DNA of 64,000 nucleotides from an uncultured Bacteroidales bacterium (GTDB lineage Bacteria; Bacteroidota; Bacteroidia; Bacteroidales; Bacteroidaceae). Positions within the stretch are counted from its first letter, which is position 1, and each line of letters begins with the position of its first letter. Under the pieces are notes generated by a model that was not told the DNA's origin, ran no database searches, and worked only from the letters and a program-made list of their open reading frames with translations. Where the stretch lies: the NCBI GenBank assembly GCA_902800925.1, contig CADCGD010000003.1, forward strand, positions 18,684 through 82,683, in the 5' to 3' direction. Both the position numbers and the translations under genes were made by a program. Below are positions 59,529 through 64,000 of the stretch, piece by piece.

Positions 59529-60474
59529 GTGTTTATATTGTTATCAAGAGCTAGAAGAAGGTCAGGTGGACTTCCATCCAGCCTGTGCCCGTAAGTTCTT
59601 TGGTAGCGAAACAGTGCCTCTCCTTCCATACACTCGGGATAACATGGCGGAATTGGCTCGTCAGGTTATCCGTACTAGCACATCGGTGACAGGTGTGCAA
59701 GCCAAAATGTCACTAGATGTGAACCGTGGCGGGAAAAGCGAACCTGCCAAATTTACCATTGTGGGACTCTGGGGCAAGTATATCTTCAAACCGCAAAGTG
59801 GAAAGTATCCTTTCCTTCCTGAACTGGAAGACCTTACGATGAAGATGGCTGAAGTTGCTCGTATTCGTACCGCTCGTCATACACTTATCCGACTTGCTGA
59901 TGGGGAACTAGGATACCTAACGCTCCGTATGGATCGAGGACGAAAGGGTGAGAAGATATCCATGTTAGACATGTGCCAGCTGACCAATCGCCTTACTGAG
60001 CACAAATACTACGGAACCTACCAACAGCTGGCGAAAACCATCAAGAAGTACTCGTCGGTGCCCATGCTGGACGTTCAGCGCTATTGGGAGGTGGTTCTAT
60101 TTTCTTGGATGACGGGCAACTCCGATATGCATTGCAAGAACTTTTCGTTGATAGATACAGGGAATGGCGAATATGTCCTCTCTCCTGCCTACGACTTACT
60201 GGCCGTACTATTGGCAGACCCTGCAGATACGGAAGAAATGGCTATGAGTTTCACTGTTGGAGGTGCGAAAAACGGATTTAACAAGACCACCTTTATGGAT
60301 GCATTTACCCAAAGCGGTATACCTGTTGCTGTAGCTGACAAAATGATAGAACGAATGAAAGGCTATCTCCCCAAGTGGAAAGAACTCATCGCTCAATCAT
60401 TCCTTCCTGAAAAGATGAAGGCCGACTATTGTCGTTTGTTGAGTCAACGCATAGAGCAATTAAGCTTGGTATAG
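59521..60474 (+). CDS. hipT: HipT-like Ser/Thr kinase toxin
   Basis: A 317-residue HipA-fold kinase without the N-terminal subdomain. It opens with a small CxxC...H...C knuckle (KCLYCYQELEEGQVDFHPACARKF, about residues 3-26), then the Gly-rich loop TSTSVTGVQAKMSLDV (about 57-72, candidate autophosphorylation Ser), the catalytic segment FSWMTGNSDMHCKNFSL (about 196-212) and LSPAYDLLAVLL, the metal-binding Asp. Such kinases phosphorylate a tRNA synthetase (GltX for HipA, TrpS for HipT) and halt translation. The target here is unknown. The stop lies 3 bp before the right direct repeat. Confidence 0.85.
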   Translation: MSKCLYCYQELEEGQVDFHPACARKFFGSETVPLLPYTRDNMAELARQVIRTSTSVTGVQAKMSLDVNRGGKSEPAKFTIVGLWGKYIFKPQSGKYPFLPELEDLTMKMAEVARIRTARHTLIRLADGELGYLTLRMDRGRKGEKISMLDMCQLTNRLTEHKYYGTYQQLAKTIKKYSSVPMLDVQRYWEVVLFSWMTGNSDMHCKNFSLIDTGNGEYVLSPAYDLLAVLLADPADTEEMAMSFTVGGAKNGFNKTTFMDAFTQSGIPVAVADKMIERMKGYLPKWKELIAQSFLPEKMKADYCRLLSQRIEQLSLV

Positions 60475-60477
60475 GGA

Positions 60478-60518
60478 GCAGACACCCCGCATCCACGAAA
60501 TTCGTCTTTACAAGTAAT
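60478..60518 (+). repeat. 41-bp direct repeat, right copy
   Basis: Duplicate of the GH127 gene end (58810-58850) with two base differences, placed directly after hipT. Here it is not part of any gene. Confidence 0.9.
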
Positions 60519-60592
60519 GGCAGCACCACCCTTGGCTGGGCCATTGATAAAGAGGTTCGACTGGATGTTCACCGTTTGTGATTCGCCCATTT
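60519..60592 (-). pseudogene. Possible 5' remnant of a truncated gene
   Basis: From an ATG at 60592 the minus strand reads MGESQTVNIQSNLFINGPAK then GGAA, followed by unrelated codons once the direct repeat is reached. It looks like the first ~25 codons of a gene whose remainder was lost at the repeat boundary. I cannot identify the parent gene. Confidence 0.3.
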
Positions 60593-60596
60593 TTGA

Positions 60597-61160
60597 TTAT
60601 TTACTTTCAGCTTTTGCTTCCGTTATGAAACAGGCCACCAGGCCATAGGTGATGGTGGGACGAATCCATATTTCCGTCAGCATGTAATTAGTGTATTCAC
60701 TGGTAGGTTCAAGATAGATATCAAGGTTATAGAGTGTGGCAATGAGCATGTCGATGATGCAGATGGCCCACAGGTTACGCTTGGTATAGCTCTGCCAGTC
60801 CTTACGGGCATAGAAATAGGTAAGCAAGAGGAGCAGTGCCACTGAGAGGACCTGACACGACAATTCCAATGCATAATAGACCAGTGGTGGTGCAAAGAGA
60901 ATGTCGCGCAGCAACACCGTGATGCCCACGGCGACGGAGCACCAGTAATTGAACCGCTGGGTGTCCATCCGGTTGAAGAAGTACATCCATATCATCACCA
61001 GACAGGCGATGTAAAAGAGGTTAAGCACCAGTTCGGGCCACGCCTCCTGCAATCCGAAGTGCGCCACGCTGTACAGCATCACGCATACCGACACCATTCC
61101 TGCCACGGCAGTAATGCAAATGTCGAAAATCTTGGCATTCTTCGTAAATCTTGTATTCAT
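60597..61160 (-). CDS. Multi-span membrane protein of unknown function
   Basis: A 187-residue protein with about six hydrophobic segments, for example IFDICITAVAGMVSVCVMLYSVAHF, LVLNLFYIACLVMIWMYFF, VLSVALLLLLTYFYA and a final ITYGLVACFITEA. I start at ATG 61160 (MNTRFTKNAKIF), placing the long palindrome 61177-61215 in its leader. No conserved motif recognised; the topology resembles small sensor or accessory membrane proteins. It follows the Ig-like lipoprotein gene on the same strand by 78 bp. Confidence 0.6.
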   Translation of the reverse strand: MNTRFTKNAKIFDICITAVAGMVSVCVMLYSVAHFGLQEAWPELVLNLFYIACLVMIWMYFFNRMDTQRFNYWCSVAVGITVLLRDILFAPPLVYYALELSCQVLSVALLLLLTYFYARKDWQSYTKRNLWAICIIDMLIATLYNLDIYLEPTSEYTNYMLTEIWIRPTITYGLVACFITEAKAESK

Positions 61161-61176
61161 TTTCTGTGTGGGGAAT

Positions 61177-61215
61177 ATCGGGGGCCATGCGCACTCCTGA
61201 CGCATGGCCCCCGAT
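61177..61215. repeat. Perfect 15-bp palindrome with 9-base loop
   Basis: ATCGGGGGCCATGCG-CACTCCTGA-CGCATGGCCCCCGAT. It lies between the Ig-like lipoprotein gene and the membrane protein gene. The stem is very GC-rich, but no T-run follows on either strand, so it may be a processing site, operator or attenuator. Confidence 0.85.
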
Positions 61216-61238
61216 GGTTATTCGGAGTCAGACACTCA

Positions 61239-61655
61239 TCATTCGTCCGGCGATTCCATCTTGCGGGCTTCAGCCTCGCCCTGCGACACCTCGTCGCCAG
61301 CCACCGGCAGCGTAGCGCCCGTGACGTGCACCTTCAGTTTCGTAGAGGCGTAGGGCCACTCCGCGTTTCTGATGGTGATGGTGGCCCAACCGTTGTCGTG
61401 GGCGGTGATGACACCGTCGGCAGAGACGGTAGCCACGGCCTCGTTGTCCGATGAGTACACGACGGTTTTCCTCGTGGTATTCGACGGGGTAAACACCACT
61501 CCCAGCTGCAGGGTGTTGCCGGAAATCATTTCCACCTGGTTGTTGGATATGCCCTCGCCTACCACCTCAATGGCTGTTGCGGGAACGTCGTCCTGGTGGC
61601 ATGACGTCAGCGTCATCGCACCCACTGCAAACAATGCAAATAATATCTTTTTCAT
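61239..61655 (-). CDS. Small Ig-like (Big_2) lipoprotein
   Basis: A 138-residue lipoprotein starting at MKKILFALFAVGAMTLTSC (lipobox TLTSC, Cys19). Residues about 35-110 form one bacterial Ig-like domain: LQLGVVFTPSNTTRKTVVYSSDNEAVATVSADGVITAHDNGWATITIR is a clear Big_2 signature. The charged C-terminus (EVSQGEAEARKMESPDE) has no fold that I can see. It is probably a surface or periplasmic lipoprotein. It lies downstream of an AT-rich inverted-repeat region and may share expression with the MBG protein upstream. Confidence 0.75.
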   Translation of the reverse strand: MKKILFALFAVGAMTLTSCHQDDVPATAIEVVGEGISNNQVEMISGNTLQLGVVFTPSNTTRKTVVYSSDNEAVATVSADGVITAHDNGWATITIRNAEWPYASTKLKVHVTGATLPVAGDEVSQGEAEARKMESPDE

Positions 61656-61674
61656 ATTCGTTCTTTTTATTGTT

Positions 61675-61923
61675 CTGAAAGAAATTACCATTAATTATCC
61701 AGAAATTATTTATTCAGCTGTTTTGTACGCAGCCAAATTTCTGATTAATTTCTGATTAATTTCTGATAATTTCTTTCCATAATTCTTTTCGTTCTCTTTT
61801 TATTCTACGTTCTTAGATCTTAGTTCTTTGTTCTGAAAGAAATTACCAATAATTAATCAAAAATTTCTTTTATACCGAAGCGTACATTATAATTTCTGGA
61901 TAATTTTTGATAATTTCTTTCAG
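61675..61923. repeat. AT-rich 35-bp repeats, two direct and one inverted
   Basis: Copies at 61675-61709 and 61833-61867 (direct) and 61889-61923 (inverted). The first and last match at 32 of 35 positions. The second and third form an imperfect hairpin of about 90 bp. This fills most of the gap between the MBG protein stop and the Ig-like lipoprotein start; no gene is visible in it. Confidence 0.8.
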
Positions 61924-61927
61924 TACA

Positions 61928-64000
61928 TTACTTTACAATCACTTTCTTGCCGTTCACGATATAGATACCCTTCTTGGTCGGCATGCCTTGCAGCTTGCGG
62001 CCGTTCAGGTCGTACCATGCAGCGGTAGCAAACTCTCCGTTCTCAGTTCTCAACTCTACACTCTCAACTCCCGTAGCGTCGCTGTCGATGATGTTCAGCA
62101 CGCGGGCACCGGCAGCACCAGACAAGTGCAGCACAGCCTTGCAGGCCGGAATCTGGGCAGCATCGTTGGCGATGGCGTGGAACTGGCCGTTCTTCAGCAC
62201 GTAGTATCCTGATGCGTAGGCGTAGTGTGTGTCCGTGAGCACGGGCTCCAGCATGTTGCCAGCGTAGTCACCGCCGGTGCTGGTCGTTTCTAGGGCCACG
62301 AAGGTGTAGGTCACACCCTGCTCGCCGATGAGCATTACGCCGTTGTTGGCAGGAATCTTGTCAGCATTCACTACCACCTTCGTCACCTCGCTGGCAGAGC
62401 GTGCTTTGATGTAGTTGATCTCCAGGCCCTCGGGCAGCAGCACGTCAACGTCGCACGAGAAGGTCCAGTAGCGCTGGGCGTTCTGCTTCACCTCGCTCAT
62501 CACCTTCTGCTCATCGACATGGTCGGGAAGCATAGCGGCATAGCTGCCGAGCGACTGGATAGGAGCATGCACGCGAGCTTTGCCGCTGGCGGTCTTCAGG
62601 TTAGCATCGTCTACCTGGACGACAGCTGCGGGCAGATAGATGTCGGTGATGCCCTTGGCTTTGTTCAGATTTCCTTTAACGGCTACCACGTCATAGCCGC
62701 CGATGGTGGCGGGGATGGTGTAGGTCGTCTCGCCCTCGGTGGGTGTCATCTCGGTGATGACGGCCTGCTTGGTGGTCTCGTCATATACCTCAGCCTTCAC
62801 GTTGCCGGCAATGGGGTCAACGGTGTCGTCCTCAATCTTCTTGGTGATGGAGTACTCGCGGGTCACTGCCTGTGGCAGCTTGTAGTTGCCGTTGCTCAGG
62901 GCGGTGGCGGTAGCCGTATAGGTACCGGCCTCCACCTGTGCACCGTCTACGGTCACGTCGCACTTGTCTGTGCCGCAGAGGTTGGTCACCTCGCAGGTCG
63001 GCTTCAGGGCCTGACCCGTCCAGTCAAGTTCATAATTGCTCCACTGCAGCGTGGCTTCCTTCTGCGTGATGGTGAACGTCTTCTGTGCCTGTCCGCTGTA
63101 GTTACCCTGACCGGTGACGGTCACGGTGGCGGTGCCGGCATTCGTGTTGTTGCTGTAAGCCACGGTGTAGTCGGTGCCGGCCACGAGGGTCATCTCGTGG
63201 AAGGTCAGTACGGGAGCGGGCTCCTGTGCTTGTCCGTTATAAACCAGTGACGAGATAGTAGCGATGAAGCCGTTCTCCAGCGCCTTCTCACCTACGGTCA
63301 GTGTGCCGTTGGCGAAGGTGATGGCATAGTTGCTGCTGGTCAGTCCGCTAGGCGTGATGTCGTAGTTGCCAGCGCCGCTCTGGTTCTTCACATAGTCGCA
63401 AGCGAATGCCAATGTGCCGCCCAGGACAGCGTTCGTCTCGTTGTTCACGAAGCCGTCGTAAGAAACGGTGTACTGAGGAGCAGCGTCGCCATAGGTCACC
63501 TGCTTGTTGTCGGCGGTGACGGTCAGCGCCTTCTTCGTGATGGTGAAGGTCTTCGATGCGCTGCCGCTATACTTCGTGCTGTTGGCAAGCGCGGTGACGG
63601 TAGCGGTGGCGGTGCCCACGTTCACGTTTTTCTCGTAGCTCACGCTGTAGTCCGTGCCCTTCACCAGCGTCATGCCGTTGAAGGTCACCACGGGAGCGGG
63701 CTCCTGTGCCACGCCGTTATATACCAGCGATGCGATGTTAGCGATAAAGCTGTTCTCCAAGGCCTTCTTGCCCACGGTCAGCGTACCCTTCGTGAAGGTG
63801 ATGTCGTAGTTGCTGCTGGTCAGTCCGCTGGGCGTGATGTCGTAGTTGCCGGCGCCGGTCTGGTTCTTCACGTAGCTGCAGGTCAGTGTCAGCGTGCCGC
63901 TGAGCACGGCCTTCGTCTCGTTATTCACAAAGCCGTCGTAGCTCTCGGTGTAGGTGGGAGCATCGTCGCCGAAGGTCACGCTCTTGTTGTCGGCAGTGAC
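61928..64000 (-). CDS. MBG-repeat surface protein with type IX-like C-terminus, 5' end outside window
   Basis: At least 690 residues, open to the window edge. Two ~160-residue repeats are visible, each starting VTADNK(S/Q)VT(F/Y)GD and containing SYDGFVNNET, GNYDITPSGLTSSNY, a LTVGKKALEN-like link and YNGxAQEPAPV, typical of MBG-type modules of secreted Bacteroidetes proteins. A region of about 250 residues follows. The C-terminus AWYDLNGRKLQGMPTKKGIYIVNGKKVIVK is the type A sorting domain of the type IX secretion system. The segment GVESVELRTENGEF just before it is coded by GAGTTGAGAACTGAG-like units (62031-62070). It is probably cell-surface exposed; ligand unknown. Confidence 0.75.
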   Translation of the reverse strand, partial: VTADNKSVTFGDDAPTYTESYDGFVNNETKAVLSGTLTLTCSYVKNQTGAGNYDITPSGLTSSNYDITFTKGTLTVGKKALENSFIANIASLVYNGVAQEPAPVVTFNGMTLVKGTDYSVSYEKNVNVGTATATVTALANSTKYSGSASKTFTITKKALTVTADNKQVTYGDAAPQYTVSYDGFVNNETNAVLGGTLAFACDYVKNQSGAGNYDITPSGLTSSNYAITFANGTLTVGEKALENGFIATISSLVYNGQAQEPAPVLTFHEMTLVAGTDYTVAYSNNTNAGTATVTVTGQGNYSGQAQKTFTITQKEATLQWSNYELDWTGQALKPTCEVTNLCGTDKCDVTVDGAQVEAGTYTATATALSNGNYKLPQAVTREYSITKKIEDDTVDPIAGNVKAEVYDETTKQAVITEMTPTEGETTYTIPATIGGYDVVAVKGNLNKAKGITDIYLPAAVVQVDDANLKTASGKARVHAPIQSLGSYAAMLPDHVDEQKVMSEVKQNAQRYWTFSCDVDVLLPEGLEINYIKARSASEVTKVVVNADKIPANNGVMLIGEQGVTYTFVALETTSTGGDYAGNMLEPVLTDTHYAYASGYYVLKNGQFHAIANDAAQIPACKAVLHLSGAAGARVLNIIDSDATGVESVELRTENGEFATAAWYDLNGRKLQGMPTKKGIYIVNGKKVIVK

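Noticed and set aside
1-64000. tRNA, rRNA or riboswitch genes
   Set aside because: I scanned for tRNA-like arms, rRNA conserved blocks and common riboswitch cores and saw none convincing; a covariance-model search would be needed to exclude small RNAs.

Overview
The window looks like a chromosomal segment of a Bacteroidales bacterium, most likely a member of the Prevotellaceae. The evidence is Bacteroidetes-type promoters (TAnnTTTG -7 boxes, often with TTTG or TTG about 20 bp upstream), weak ribosome binding sites, glycine-lipid genes, lipoprotein fimbrillins, DUF3575/DUF5119 proteins, an MBG-repeat protein with a type IX-like C-terminus, and plant-glycan enzymes (GH31, GH127, CE7). I see no rRNA, tRNA, CRISPR array or complete insertion sequence.

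Layout. 1-3.7 kb (-): division cluster mraZ-rsmH-ftsL-ftsI, with ftsI cut by the window edge. 3.8-11.8 kb (+): a compact run of seven genes, glsA-glsB (glycine lipid acyltransferases), HprK-like kinase, S24/S26 peptidase, PqqD-like protein, ABC exporter and a large MG2-like secreted protein, followed by a PP2C phosphatase with its own promoter. 12.6-28.5 kb (-): a TPR protein, a REP-associated (Y1/HUH) transposase fused to an unusual C-terminal domain, and a long fimbrial/surface locus (DUF3575, DUF5119, three fimbrillins, a second DUF3575, an OmpA-like protein, an outer-membrane barrel, a TPR protein). 28.8-32.4 kb (+): an accessory island with an M15 peptidase, a small zinc-ribbon protein, a VirE_N/VapE SF3-type helicase and an HU-like protein; a strikingly regular 21-bp-phased iteron array lies just upstream of the helicase. 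32.4-33.5 kb (-): DUF3037 plus a HipA-like kinase. 33.7-40.7 kb: CE7 esterase, a lipid A remodelling operon (PAP2 phosphatase, EptA, cupin lipoprotein), GH31 and CYTH proteins. 40.7-46.3 kb: prfB, fadD and an ArgE-like deacetylase, with intergenic gaps filled by a family of inverted-arm/hairpin elements, two of which carry four-helix-bundle (S23/IVS-type) genes. 46.3-52.3 kb: envC, DUF4292, TPR and dut (-), and dgt (+). 52.3-56.4 kb (-): a sensor kinase pair in which the first member lacks an ATPase domain, and a bile-acid-symporter-family carrier. 56.5-60.5 kb (+): GH127 and a tripartite hipB-hipS-hipT module bounded by 41-bp direct repeats. 60.6-64 kb (-): a membrane protein, an Ig-like lipoprotein and the C-terminal part of an MBG-repeat surface protein.

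Strongest candidates for undescribed biology: (i) the glsAB-HprK-S26-PqqD-ABC-MG2 operon, which resembles a peptide-tailoring and export pathway with no visible precursor or maturase; (ii) the S23 four-helix-bundle genes carried inside inverted-arm hairpin elements, together with empty relatives of those elements; (iii) the two-motif array on a 21-bp (two helical turns) register in front of the VapE helicase. Functions are inferred from motifs and context; no database search was possible.
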